From contig NZ_CP032482.1 of assembly GCF_003600645.1 (NCBI RefSeq), positions 930,001 to 994,000 on the forward strand: a stretch of 64,000 bases of DNA, in the 5' to 3' direction. The notes under the pieces were generated by a model, which had not been told where the DNA came from, searched no databases, and saw only the letters and a program-made list of their open reading frames with translations. The stretch's first letter is position 1. Every line of letters begins with the position of its first letter. Below, piece after piece: positions 27,321 through 35,965 of this stretch. This DNA comes from Yersinia rochesterensis (GTDB taxonomy: Bacteria; Pseudomonadota; Gammaproteobacteria; Enterobacterales; Enterobacteriaceae). The translations under genes and the position numbers were made by a program.

Positions 27321-28504
27321 TGCGTATCACTATGACGAACAAGAAACTGCGTTTATCGCTGGCATTACTGTTGTTGCTGGTCATCGGCGGCGGGATTGCG
27401 CTGTCATTATCGGGCAATCAGCAGGATGCCCCGCAGCTCACCGAAACCATTGGGCGCGGTGATATTGAAAAGTACGTCATGGCGACCGGCAGTTTAAAAC
27501 CGTCATTACAGGTCAATGTGGGCGCGCAGGTTAACGGGCAGTTAACCAAACTTTATGTCAAACAGGGCGACCGCGTGACCCGTGGTCAGCTGTTGGCGGA
27601 GATTGACCCGACCTTGCAGCAGAATGAATTGCGCAAGTCAGAAGCCGAATTACAAAGTGCGCAGGCGCAAAAACAAGTGGCTCAAGCTCTGCTACGCCAA
27701 TATCAGTTGGAGTTGCGCCGTCAGCAAACATTGCTCGCGGAAAACGCGGGCGTGAAAAGTACGCTAGAGAAAGCGCAGGCGCAATACGAGAGTCAGGTAG
27801 CACAATTACGTGTTAACGAAGCTTTGATTGAGCAAAGTCAGGTCGCACGGGAAACGGCAAAAGCTAATTTAGCTTTTACTCGGATTATGGCGCCGATTGA
27901 CGGCGAAGTGTTGGGCATCGTCACCAAAGAGGGGCAAACCATCGTTTCCTCACAGACAGCCCCGACCATTCTGGTGTTGGCGAATGTCGATACCATGACG
28001 GTCAACACCCGCATTTCAGAAACCGACATTCTTAAAGTCAGTGTTGGGCAGCCATTGTGGTTCTATGTGGTGGCTGACCCCGAGCGCCGCTATGAAAGCC
28101 AGATGGGGGCTATCCAGGCGGCCTCTACCGACAGTTTGCGCGAAGACAGCACCGTGCCACAGACAAACCAGCAACCTTCAGCGGTTTATTACAATGGCAT
28201 ATTCAATATCGCCAACAGTGAGCGGTTATTACGCACCTCAATGACTGCGCAAGTATTCATCATTACCGCACAGGCAAAAAATGTGCTGCGGGTGCCGCTG
28301 GCGGCTCTTGGTGAGCAACAGTCGGATAAACGCTATCGCGTCGTTGTGAGTCAAAATGGCGGCAGTAAAGGCCAGAAAACCACGGTGCGTTGGGTGTTGC
28401 TCGGCTTGCGTAATGACCAATATGCCGAAGTAAAAGAGGGGCTGGAACCGGGTGAACAGGTCGTGCTGACGGGGATGCCGTCGGGAGCTAACAATGCAGA
28501 TTAA
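27320..28504 (+). CDS. MacA-like periplasmic adaptor (HlyD/RND family)
   Basis: 394 residues with one N-terminal membrane anchor (LALLLLLVIGGGIALSL). The order lipoyl half (GDIEKYVMATGSLKP, VNVGAQVNGQLTKLYVKQGDRV), long alpha hairpin (about residues 90-180, Gln/Ala/Glu-rich), second lipoyl half (TRIMAPIDGEVLGIVTKEGQTI) and beta-barrel is that of MacA. MacA joins MacB to an outer-membrane channel. It begins on the exporter stop codon and overlaps the MacB-like gene by 11 bases, so it most likely serves MacB rather than the C39 exporter, though both are possible. Confidence 0.9.
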   Translation: MRITMTNKKLRLSLALLLLLVIGGGIALSLSGNQQDAPQLTETIGRGDIEKYVMATGSLKPSLQVNVGAQVNGQLTKLYVKQGDRVTRGQLLAEIDPTLQQNELRKSEAELQSAQAQKQVAQALLRQYQLELRRQQTLLAENAGVKSTLEKAQAQYESQVAQLRVNEALIEQSQVARETAKANLAFTRIMAPIDGEVLGIVTKEGQTIVSSQTAPTILVLANVDTMTVNTRISETDILKVSVGQPLWFYVVADPERRYESQMGAIQAASTDSLREDSTVPQTNQQPSAVYYNGIFNIANSERLLRTSMTAQVFIITAQAKNVLRVPLAALGEQQSDKRYRVVVSQNGGSKGQKTTVRWVLLGLRNDQYAEVKEGLEPGEQVVLTGMPSGANNAD

Positions 28505-30470
28505 TGCTGTTCATACCGCTGATGCTAACCGCAACCCATTGATTCAACTCAAGGGGATTTATCGTCATTTTACGTCCGGCACAGAGTCGGTGGCGGTGCT
28601 TAAGGATATTTCGCTGTCAATTCACAGTGGCGAAATGGTGGCGATTATTGGGGCTTCCGGCTCGGGTAAATCGACGCTGATGAATATCATCGGCTGTCTG
28701 GATAAACCGACGCAGGGCGAGATGTCAATCCACAACATCCCGACGCGGCAGGCCAGCAGTGAACAGTTGGCGCAATTACGCAGCCAATACATTGGTTTTA
28801 TTTTTCAGCGCTATCATCTGATGCCGTATCTCACGGCAATGGAGAATGTGGTGATCCCGGCACTTTATACCGCGATGACCACCGCCGAACGTCAGGAGCG
28901 CGCAGCTTATTTGTTACGCCGTCTGGGGCTGGGCCAGCATTTGTTGCACAAACCGGCACAGTTGTCGGGCGGGCAACAGCAGCGGGTGAGTATTGCCCGC
29001 GCGCTGATGAATGGTGCCGGGATTATTCTGGCCGATGAGCCGACCGGCGCACTCGACAGCGCCAGCGGGCAGGAGCTGATGGGCATTTTGCACGGCCTAC
29101 ACCAGTCTGGCCACACCATTATTATCGTGACTCATGACCGCAATATCGCCAATCAGGCGCAGCGTATCATCGAGATTAGTGACGGTGAAATCATTGCAGA
29201 TCGCAATAATGAGGCTATCGGCACAACCGCCATTCACGCCGCGTTACCTAACCCGGTTGCCACGGGCCGCCCACACTGGTGGTTGAGTGTGAGAGAAGCT
29301 ATCAAGATGGCGTGGCGCGCCCTACTGGGTCACCGAATTCGCGCCTTTTTATCTATGCTGGGCATCATTATCGGTATTTCGTCGGTGGTTTCTTCCATGG
29401 CGGTCGGGGAAGGTGCTCGTCAGGAAATCCTGAGTGAAATCAGCCAGCTGGGTGTCAGTAACATGGAAATTCGCCCAGGACTTGGCTGGGATAAGCCGCG
29501 CCCTGATTTTGAGCGCGCCCTCAGTGTGGCGGATGTCGATTTACTCAGCCGCCAGCCCTATGTCGAGAACCTGTCGCCAGTGGTCAGTAAAACGGTGACG
29601 GCGATTCATGGGGACAAACAAGTGATGATTTTGCTCTCCGGGGTCGGCCAGGGTTTCTTCAAGGCGAGCGGGCTGAATATTATGACCGGCGATAGCCTTA
29701 GACAACAGCATGTTAATGCCCGCGAGCCGGTGGTTATTTTGCAACCCGAGCTTAGCGATACCCTGTTTGCTGCCGGGCAAAATCCTATTGGCGAAATTGT
29801 CCAACTGGACGGCATCCCCTTGCGGGTGATTGGTGTTGCTAAGCGCGCCGGTTCGTCCTATGGCGGATTATTGACGGCCTGGATGCCCTATACCTCTCTC
29901 TCTGAGCGTATTTCGGGTGATATTCCGCTGGAATCTATAGCTGTGCAGATTGGTGAAAACTACAGCTTGAATGAAGTGCAGCGCGATATCGAAAAGGTGC
30001 TGGACAGGGCGCATGGTCAGCGGGACTTTTTCATTCTGAGCAATGACCAGATGAACCGAGCGATTCAGAAAACCTCTGATTCGATGACGCTGCTGATCAC
30101 CTCCATCGCCGCGATTTCACTGCTGGTGGGTGGGGTGGGCGTGATGAATATCATGTTGGTGTCGGTGACTGAGCGCACCCATGAAATCGGTATCCGCCTG
30201 TCGGTAGGTGCCCGCCCGAGTGACATCATGACCCAGTTCCTGATTGAGGCGGTGGTTATCTGCACCCTCGGTGGCTTGATTGGTATTGTTGGCTCCGCGT
30301 TGGCGGGGGTGGTTTTCTCGTGGGTTACCCAAGAATTCACCATGATTTTCACCTGGCCGCCGTTAGTGATGGCGTGCAGTTTCTCTGCACTTATCGGGTT
30401 AGGTTTTGGCTTTTTCCCAGCGCGCAATGCCGCTCGTTTGCACCCCACTGAGGCATTGGCACGAGAATGA
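28494..30470 (+). CDS. MacB-like ABC efflux pump
   Basis: 658 residues, close to MacB length. The N-terminal ATPase has Walker A GASGSGKSTLMNI near 58, signature [15 protein letters not shown] near 160, Walker B IILADEPTGALD and H-loop VTHDRN. A first transmembrane helix (about 285-305) precedes a large periplasmic domain, and three C-terminal helices form the FtsX core (MTLLITSIAAISLLVGGVGVMNIMLVSVTERTHEIGIR in part). MacB drives a periplasmic molecule through a MacA-outer membrane channel, using ATP hydrolysis in the cytoplasm. Known substrates include heat-stable enterotoxin and siderophores; here the oxidised peptide is a candidate. Confidence 0.93.
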   Translation: MQINAVHTADANRNPLIQLKGIYRHFTSGTESVAVLKDISLSIHSGEMVAIIGASGSGKSTLMNIIGCLDKPTQGEMSIHNIPTRQASSEQLAQLRSQYIGFIFQRYHLMPYLTAMENVVIPALYTAMTTAERQERAAYLLRRLGLGQHLLHKPAQLSGGQQQRVSIARALMNGAGIILADEPTGALDSASGQELMGILHGLHQSGHTIIIVTHDRNIANQAQRIIEISDGEIIADRNNEAIGTTAIHAALPNPVATGRPHWWLSVREAIKMAWRALLGHRIRAFLSMLGIIIGISSVVSSMAVGEGARQEILSEISQLGVSNMEIRPGLGWDKPRPDFERALSVADVDLLSRQPYVENLSPVVSKTVTAIHGDKQVMILLSGVGQGFFKASGLNIMTGDSLRQQHVNAREPVVILQPELSDTLFAAGQNPIGEIVQLDGIPLRVIGVAKRAGSSYGGLLTAWMPYTSLSERISGDIPLESIAVQIGENYSLNEVQRDIEKVLDRAHGQRDFFILSNDQMNRAIQKTSDSMTLLITSIAAISLLVGGVGVMNIMLVSVTERTHEIGIRLSVGARPSDIMTQFLIEAVVICTLGGLIGIVGSALAGVVFSWVTQEFTMIFTWPPLVMACSFSALIGLGFGFFPARNAARLHPTEALARE

Positions 30471-31885
30471 AAAGATTAATTAACACCATGTTATTTAAAA
30501 GCTTAGTGCTAATGACCAGCTTGGTGCTAGCGGGCTGCGGCGCATTACTGAAAAGTGACTATCAGCGCCCGATGGTGTCAATCCCCGACGAATGGCGGAT
30601 TAAAGACAGTGGCAGCAGTTACCTGCATCACAGTGTGCACTGGTGGGAAAATTTCGACGACCCACAATTGTCAGAAAGCATCAGCCGCATGTTGGTCAGT
30701 AATAATGACTTGACCACTGCGGGCTTGAAGTTACAGCAAGCGCGTTTGACGGCTGGGCTGACCAATACCAATATGACCCCGAATGTCACCTTGACTGGAG
30801 GGGGGAGTAACACCCGATCTCTGAATGAGAATACCGAGCCGCGTGAAAACTATAACACCTCGTTTGGGTTGAGTTACGAGCTGGATTTGTGGGGCAAACT
30901 GGCCCGCGCTCGTGAGCAATCCGCCTGGTTGGTCAATGCCACTGAACAGGATCGGCAGGTCACTGCCCTGTTATTGATTGGAACCACGGCCGATCTTTAT
31001 TGGCAGATTGCGAAATTTAACCAGCAGTTAGGTTACCAACAGACGGCGCTGGCTATCTCGCAAGACACTCTCAAAATTGTGAGCGCGCGACTGAAGGCGG
31101 GGGATGCCAGTGAAATCGAGCTGTTGCAGGCGCAGCAAGCTTTGCTGGACAGGCAAAATCAGTATCAAAATATCGAGCAGCAGCGCGAAGTTGCGCGTAA
31201 CGCCATGGCGTTGCTGTTTAACCGCGCCCCTAATTATCGTCAGGCGGAGCGCCAGTCATTGGATTTACAGCAACAGGTGCCGATTGCCGCCAGTTTACCG
31301 CTAGAAGTTATTGCCCAGCGCCCGGATGTACAGGCTGCCGAGTGGCGTTTGCGCGCCGCTTTAGCCGGGTCTGATGTGGCAAAACTGAATTTCTACCCGA
31401 CACTTTCGCTGGGGGCCGCATTGGACGCCGGTAACTCGGTGTTTTCGCAATGGTTTAGTAACCCGAGCCGGACACTCAGTGTCAACAGTGCGCTGCCTTT
31501 CTTGCAGTGGAATACGGTGCAGCTCACCATCGACCAGTCAAAGCTGGATGTGAAATTAGCCGCTGTCGATTTCCGCACCAAAGTCTACAGCGCACTGAAA
31601 GATGTCGACGACGCCATGATAGGGCGGTTGAGTTATCAGCAACAAAAACAGAATCAGTGGCAGAACCTGCAACTCAGCCAGCGTCGGCTTAGCCTGACGA
31701 ACAGCCAGTATCAAGCAGGTGCCGTTTCATTTCAGACCTTACTGGATGCGCAGGATGCCCTGCTGACCAGTGAAACCAGTTTGCTCGAACTTCAATATAA
31801 CTATCTGAATGCCACCATGAAATTGTGGTTAGCATTAGGTGGCGGTGTTGATAACAGCAGGGACAGTAAAGGAATTAAATCATGA
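30467..31885 (+). CDS. outer-membrane efflux lipoprotein (OprM/NodT family)
   Basis: 472 residues. The signal peptide ends in lipobox LAGC (about residue 24), so it is a lipoprotein of the OprM/CusC type rather than TolC. The repeated hairpin structure is visible: WWENFDDPQLSESISRML, SYELDLWGKLARAREQS, then the repeat QRPDVQAAEWRLRAALAGSDVAK and DVDDAMIGRLSYQQQ. It provides the outer-membrane conduit for the adaptor and pump genes directly upstream. It starts inside the last codon of the MacB-like gene and ends inside the start of the ketosynthase gene, both 4-base overlaps. Confidence 0.92.
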   Translation: MKRLINTMLFKSLVLMTSLVLAGCGALLKSDYQRPMVSIPDEWRIKDSGSSYLHHSVHWWENFDDPQLSESISRMLVSNNDLTTAGLKLQQARLTAGLTNTNMTPNVTLTGGGSNTRSLNENTEPRENYNTSFGLSYELDLWGKLARAREQSAWLVNATEQDRQVTALLLIGTTADLYWQIAKFNQQLGYQQTALAISQDTLKIVSARLKAGDASEIELLQAQQALLDRQNQYQNIEQQREVARNAMALLFNRAPNYRQAERQSLDLQQQVPIAASLPLEVIAQRPDVQAAEWRLRAALAGSDVAKLNFYPTLSLGAALDAGNSVFSQWFSNPSRTLSVNSALPFLQWNTVQLTIDQSKLDVKLAAVDFRTKVYSALKDVDDAMIGRLSYQQQKQNQWQNLQLSQRRLSLTNSQYQAGAVSFQTLLDAQDALLTSETSLLELQYNYLNATMKLWLALGGGVDNSRDSKGIKS

Positions 31886-33132
31886 CGAACACAGTTAAAC
31901 AGCGCCGGGTTGTTGTCACCGGTTACGGCTCGGTAACTCCTCTGGGCATGACTGCGCAGCAAAGCTGGGCCGCCATTATGGATAACAAATTAGGTTATCG
32001 CTATTACGATAAATCCGAGCAGGGCATTAAATCGCGCTTTTTTGGCCTGTTGGATGCGGAACCCAATTTGAAGTCAGTTCCAGCGGCCATACGCCGCCGC
32101 CTGCCGCGCTATGCCCGGTTGGCATTGGCCGCTGCCCGCGAAGCGATGCAGATGGCGTTCGCTGAGAAATCTGTTGCAGATTATTATGATTTGCTCGATT
32201 GCGGCACCATTATCGGCAGCGGCTGGGCCGGGCAGGATGAAACCCACGATAACTATGAAGGCTATCTGGAAACCGGGCTGGGCACGCCGTTCGGCTGTTT
32301 CTTGTCGATGCCGAATGCCGGTACCGCCGCCTGTAGTTTGTACTGGGGATTGCGCGGCTATCAGAATTCCCCGATTGCTGCCTGTGCGACCGGCACCATT
32401 GCGATCGGCGATGCATTTGAAATCATCCGTAGCGGGCGAGCATCAATGATGTTGGCGGGAGCGGGTGAATCTCTACGCAGTGATGCAGCAGTGTGGAATA
32501 TCGATATTTTAGGTGCATTGGCGCGCGAGCAAGAAGATGCCAGCAAAGCCAGCTGCCCATTCAGTTTGGACCGAAACGGCTTTGTATTATCCGAAGGCGC
32601 GGCGGTATTGTGTCTGGAAGAGCGGGAAGGGGCGATTGCTCGTGGTGCCAACATTCTCGGCGAAATTAAAGGTTACGGTAACTATTCCGATGCCTTTGAT
32701 TTCACTGCACCGGCGGAAGACAGGGTTGCTCGGGTGAAAACTATTCAGCATGCCTTGCAGCAAGCGGGTTTGAGCGCCGACGAGATTGATTACGTGAACT
32801 TGCACGGCACCTCGACTCAGCTTAATGACCTGAATGAAACCCAATCCATTAAACAGGCCTTTGGCGCTGCGGCTTATACTACGCCACTGTCCAGCACCAA
32901 ATCCTATTCCGGCCATTTGATTGCGGCGGCGGGCAGCTTTGAATCCATTATTTGTCTGCAAGCGTTGGCGCATCAGATAATGCCCGCGACTTGTAATCTG
33001 AAAAATGCTGACCCGCAATGTGACCTTGATTACATCAGCGAAGGGCATCGGCCAAAAGTTTTGCGCAACACGCTAAACCTGAGTTTCGGCTTTGGTGGCG
33101 CGAATGCCGCATTGGTTATCGGGTTGGATTAA
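31882..33132 (+). CDS. beta-ketoacyl-ACP synthase (FabF-like)
   Basis: 416 residues of thiolase fold. Catalytic Cys168 is in SPIAACATGTIAIGDA (ACATG where FabF has ACATS), and the two catalytic histidines are in NLHGTST and YSGHLIAAAG. FSLDRNGFVLSEGAAVLCLE and the C-terminal SFGFGGANAALV match FabF/FabB. It condenses acyl chains with malonyl-ACP. Its occurrence in an export operon with its own ACP, dehydratase and ketoreductase suggests a specialised acyl chain, as in aryl polyene or peptide-acylation loci. No malonyl transferase or enoyl reductase is encoded, so these would come from primary metabolism or be dispensable. Confidence 0.92.
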   Translation: MTNTVKQRRVVVTGYGSVTPLGMTAQQSWAAIMDNKLGYRYYDKSEQGIKSRFFGLLDAEPNLKSVPAAIRRRLPRYARLALAAAREAMQMAFAEKSVADYYDLLDCGTIIGSGWAGQDETHDNYEGYLETGLGTPFGCFLSMPNAGTAACSLYWGLRGYQNSPIAACATGTIAIGDAFEIIRSGRASMMLAGAGESLRSDAAVWNIDILGALAREQEDASKASCPFSLDRNGFVLSEGAAVLCLEEREGAIARGANILGEIKGYGNYSDAFDFTAPAEDRVARVKTIQHALQQAGLSADEIDYVNLHGTSTQLNDLNETQSIKQAFGAAAYTTPLSSTKSYSGHLIAAAGSFESIICLQALAHQIMPATCNLKNADPQCDLDYISEGHRPKVLRNTLNLSFGFGGANAALVIGLD

Positions 33133-33134
33133 GC

Positions 33135-33977
33135 ATGACTGTTAACACGACGTTTAACTCGATTTTTAACTACAACTATAACTATAACCTCAGTGATGCG
33201 GAGCGTTGGGCGGAGTTTTCCGGCGATTACAACCCGATCCATTTTGATCTGCAACATGCACAGCATTTGGGGCAGGAACAACTGACTGTCCACGGGATGC
33301 GCGCCATGCTGGATATCAAGTATCAGCTCAGCACGGCGTTATTGCCGATATTGCCGCCAGTGGAGTTTCTACGTTTTAACGCCCGCTTACGTCAACCGGT
33401 ACAGTGCCATATGCCGTATCAGCTACAAGTCAGTCAAATGCCAGAGCAGGTGAGTGGCAATCTGATTGATATTAGCAGCGGTGAGAATTGCTTTAACGGC
33501 AAGCTGCGCAGTGCGCCCGCACTGGTACAAACTGACAACGAACAGTGGGCATCTTTGTCTGCGGACGAGGTTTTCCAGTCAAGCCAGCAATTCCTGGGTG
33601 ACGCATCACAACCGGCTGAATGCTGGGGATTTTTTGATGCCCTGCTATTTAAATTGCTGGTTGCCGCGCCGCAAACACTGGCCACCGCCAAACAGGTATT
33701 ACCGGGGATTGAGGCGGAAACTTTGATTGATGTTTTCAAGTATGTGCCGGTTATCCAAACTCACCATGATGTGCATTTCAGTGCAGATTTACTGCGCATC
33801 AATAACCCGAATCTATTTGTCCGCAGTGCATTGCACTACGCCATCGAGCCGACACTGATTGTCGGCAACCCGACTGATGGCTGGGTATTGCGCGCGGCTA
33901 TTGCGGCCCGTTCCGACTTAGGGCCATTAATTACCACAGCTGTAACATTGAAAACGTGGCCGTTAGCCGCGCATTAA
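33135..33977 (+). CDS. MaoC-like hot-dog dehydratase
   Basis: 280 residues. The first half has the hydratase-2 motif SGDYNPIHFD with LTVHGMRAML, the catalytic Asp/His signature of R-specific enoyl hydratases and 3-hydroxyacyl dehydratases. The second half (from about 150) may be a second hot-dog fold without the motif. It probably dehydrates or hydrates the 3-hydroxyacyl-ACP made by the ketoreductase. The N-terminus carries an odd Asn-Tyr alternation (NYNYNYN) from a small tandem repeat at about 33169-33189. It follows the ketosynthase after two bases. Confidence 0.78.
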   Translation: MTVNTTFNSIFNYNYNYNLSDAERWAEFSGDYNPIHFDLQHAQHLGQEQLTVHGMRAMLDIKYQLSTALLPILPPVEFLRFNARLRQPVQCHMPYQLQVSQMPEQVSGNLIDISSGENCFNGKLRSAPALVQTDNEQWASLSADEVFQSSQQFLGDASQPAECWGFFDALLFKLLVAAPQTLATAKQVLPGIEAETLIDVFKYVPVIQTHHDVHFSADLLRINNPNLFVRSALHYAIEPTLIVGNPTDGWVLRAAIAARSDLGPLITTAVTLKTWPLAAH

Positions 33978-33991
33978 AAAAGGATAAGATC

Positions 33992-34240
33992 ATGGAAAAG
34001 TATCAACACGTTTATGACACTGTATGTGAAATGTTGTGTGACGCCAAAGACTTAGAGATGTCTGCATTATCACCTGAAATGCCACTGCATCAGTTAAAAC
34101 TCGACAGTCTGGATTATGTCGAATTGATGGTGCTGGCAAAGCGCGAATTCGGCGCGACGCTGAATGCTGAAATGTTTATGGAAAATCCGGACATGACTTT
34201 AGGAGAGCTTTGCCAGAAGTTGGCCGAGCAAAAGAAATAA
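33992..34240 (+). CDS. acyl carrier protein
   Basis: 82 residues from ATG 33992, preceded by AAGGATAAGATC. The phosphopantetheine site is Ser39 in LKLDSLDYVEL, and the protein is short, acidic and predicted helical, as usual for ACP. It differs clearly from housekeeping AcpP (two Cys near the N-terminus, M-rich loop), so it is likely dedicated to this operon. It should carry the growing chain and donate it to the acyltransferase. It needs a phosphopantetheinyl transferase from elsewhere. Confidence 0.92.
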   Translation: MEKYQHVYDTVCEMLCDAKDLEMSALSPEMPLHQLKLDSLDYVELMVLAKREFGATLNAEMFMENPDMTLGELCQKLAEQKK

Positions 34241-34244
34241 TATT

Positions 34245-34979
34245 ATGAGCAAGCAATGGGTGTTAATTACCGGCGGCAGCCGTGGTATTGGTCGCGCTTT
34301 GGTCGAAGAACTGGCTAAAGAGTGGAATGTGGTGTTTACCTGGCGCAATGGTGAGCAACAGAGCCGCGATGTTATCGACAGCTGTGAAGGGTTGCCCGGT
34401 AAGGTGACCAGCTATCGCTGTGACGGCAGCAATGAAGCGGATGTCGATGCACTTGCGCCGCAATTGTTAGAGAAGTATGGCCCACCCGGCGCGGTAATTC
34501 ATAATGCCGGTATTACCGGTGACAGCTTACATATTCAGCAGAATGGTGATAACTGGCGCAATGTGCTGGATACTAATCTTAATGCGGTTTTCTACTGGAA
34601 TAAGCATGTTTTGCCAGCAATGATGATGCAGGGCGAAGGTGCCGTGTTGCTGATGTCCTCAGTGACCGCGATAAAAGGCAATATCGGCCAGAGCGCTTAT
34701 GGTGCCAGTAAAGCGGCGATGATTGGCCTTGGCCGCTCACTGGCGCTTGAGATGGGCCGCTTTAATATTCGAGTTAACTGCCTATTGCCGGGGGTGATCG
34801 ACAGCGATATGACGCGCGACATGCCTGCCGATGCCTTAAAAGGATTGCGTAAACAAATACCTTTACGGCGTTTGGGAAGTGCGCAGGAAGTTGCTCGTGT
34901 CAGTGCTTTTATGGTCGGTAATGATAGCCGCTATATGACTGGCCAGACCTTGGTGTTGGATGGTGGGTTAACGGCGTGA
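34245..34979 (+). CDS. 3-oxoacyl-ACP reductase (FabG-like)
   Basis: 244 residues of short-chain dehydrogenase. The NADPH-binding GGSRGIG, the NAG motif (IHNAGIT), Ser in LLMSSVTAIKG and the catalytic Tyr/Lys in SAYGASKAAM are intact, as is the C-terminal MTGQTLVLDGG. It reduces the 3-ketoacyl-ACP made by the ketosynthase. It is the last gene of the operon, four bases after the ACP stop. Without an enoyl reductase, the set would yield hydroxylated or unsaturated chains; this is inference. Confidence 0.93.
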   Translation: MSKQWVLITGGSRGIGRALVEELAKEWNVVFTWRNGEQQSRDVIDSCEGLPGKVTSYRCDGSNEADVDALAPQLLEKYGPPGAVIHNAGITGDSLHIQQNGDNWRNVLDTNLNAVFYWNKHVLPAMMMQGEGAVLLMSSVTAIKGNIGQSAYGASKAAMIGLGRSLALEMGRFNIRVNCLLPGVIDSDMTRDMPADALKGLRKQIPLRRLGSAQEVARVSAFMVGNDSRYMTGQTLVLDGGLTA

Positions 34980-35021
34980 TGAAAGTTGCCATGGATGGCA
35001 ATGTCATCAAAGTCATAGGCT

Positions 35022-35047
35022 ATTGCCAGCCCATATGCGCTGGCAAT
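35022..35047. terminator. hairpin between the peptide operon and the PheC-like gene
   Basis: Perfect 9-base arms ATTGCCAGC and GCTGGCAAT with an 8-base loop lie between the convergent ends of the ketoreductase gene and the PheC-like gene. Neither side has a good U-run, so it may be a weak shared terminator. Confidence 0.45.
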
Positions 35048-35056
35048 CAAAAGTCG

Positions 35057-35821
35057 CTACTCGGATATATTCCATTTATGCGCTAATGTGGATTTTGTCT
35101 CACCTGCCAGCCACTGATTGACTTCTTTCAATAATGGCTGATTATCTTTCGCCATCATATACACTTTGTAGCTGCCGGTGCCGGGTAATATTTCCGGTGT
35201 TGCGACACAAAATACGCCAGGCTCTTTGCTCTGGTAATAATCCCCTTCGATTAAGTCAGTAAACATAATATCCGCACTTTGATCTCGGACTCCCTGCAAA
35301 TTAGCCACGTTATCTTGGGTTCGGATGATTTGGGCTTGCTTGATATTGGCATCGACAAACGATTGATTGGTACCACCTGGATTGACAATAACTTTCACCG
35401 CTTCGCGATCAATCGCCGCCAATGTGGGGAATTTTTTGGATTGCTGGCAATTAGCTAAGGCAATTTTGCCGTTCTTCACCACCGGGCTGGATAATGAGAA
35501 TTGCGCTGCGCGGCCGGGTGTTTCTGTGACGCCACCCATCGCGATATCAAACTTGTCTGCCGCTAAATCTTCAGAAAGTGTTGGCCAACTACTTGGTACA
35601 AAATTGACTTTAAGCTTCAGACTTTCGCCCAGGGATTTTGCCATATCAATATCGTAACCAATCAATTCCCCCTGTTTATTATGAAAGGCCAAAGGGGCGT
35701 AGTCACCGGGAACACCAATCCGTAATTCCCCACTTTGTTTTATTTCTTGCCAATTTTTCGCTAAAAGCGGTTGGCTGCTAATTAATGCTACGACCATAAT
35801 TCCCAGAGGTAATTTCTTCAT
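35057..35821 (-). CDS. periplasmic solute-binding / cyclohexadienyl dehydratase-like protein
   Basis: 254 residues with signal peptide (MKKLPLGIMVVALISSQPLLA) and AGGA before the ATG. The fold is that of SBP_bac_3 proteins: ELRIGVPGDYAPLAF, IGYDIDMAKSLGESL, FDIAMGGVTETPGRAAQFSLS. The segment VIVNPGGTNQSFVDANI is characteristic of periplasmic PheC-type cyclohexadienyl dehydratases, which make phenylpyruvate from prephenate. It could equally be an orphan amino acid binding protein. No permease or ATPase genes adjoin, which favours an enzyme. Confidence 0.68.
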   Translation of the reverse strand: MKKLPLGIMVVALISSQPLLAKNWQEIKQSGELRIGVPGDYAPLAFHNKQGELIGYDIDMAKSLGESLKLKVNFVPSSWPTLSEDLAADKFDIAMGGVTETPGRAAQFSLSSPVVKNGKIALANCQQSKKFPTLAAIDREAVKVIVNPGGTNQSFVDANIKQAQIIRTQDNVANLQGVRDQSADIMFTDLIEGDYYQSKEPGVFCVATPEILPGTGSYKVYMMAKDNQPLLKEVNQWLAGETKSTLAHKWNISE

Positions 35822-35899
35822 TTTATTCCTGCTTTTTTATAAAATTCAAAATGAGAATAACGTGATGTCTTATTTTTAATCAATGATTTTATGAGTGAA

Positions 35900-35933
35900 A
35901 CATCCGTAGTTTATCGACACTACGGATGTTTTT
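35900..35933. terminator. terminator downstream of the cytochrome c peroxidase gene
   Basis: Perfect 11-base arms ACATCCGTAGT (35900-35910) and ACTACGGATGT (35919-35929). T-runs on both outer sides make it usable in both directions. It ends the minus-strand peroxidase transcript before the PheC-like gene's promoter. Confidence 0.85.
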
Positions 35934-35965
35934 CTGGATTGGCCGTTTTTTGATATTAATCACGA

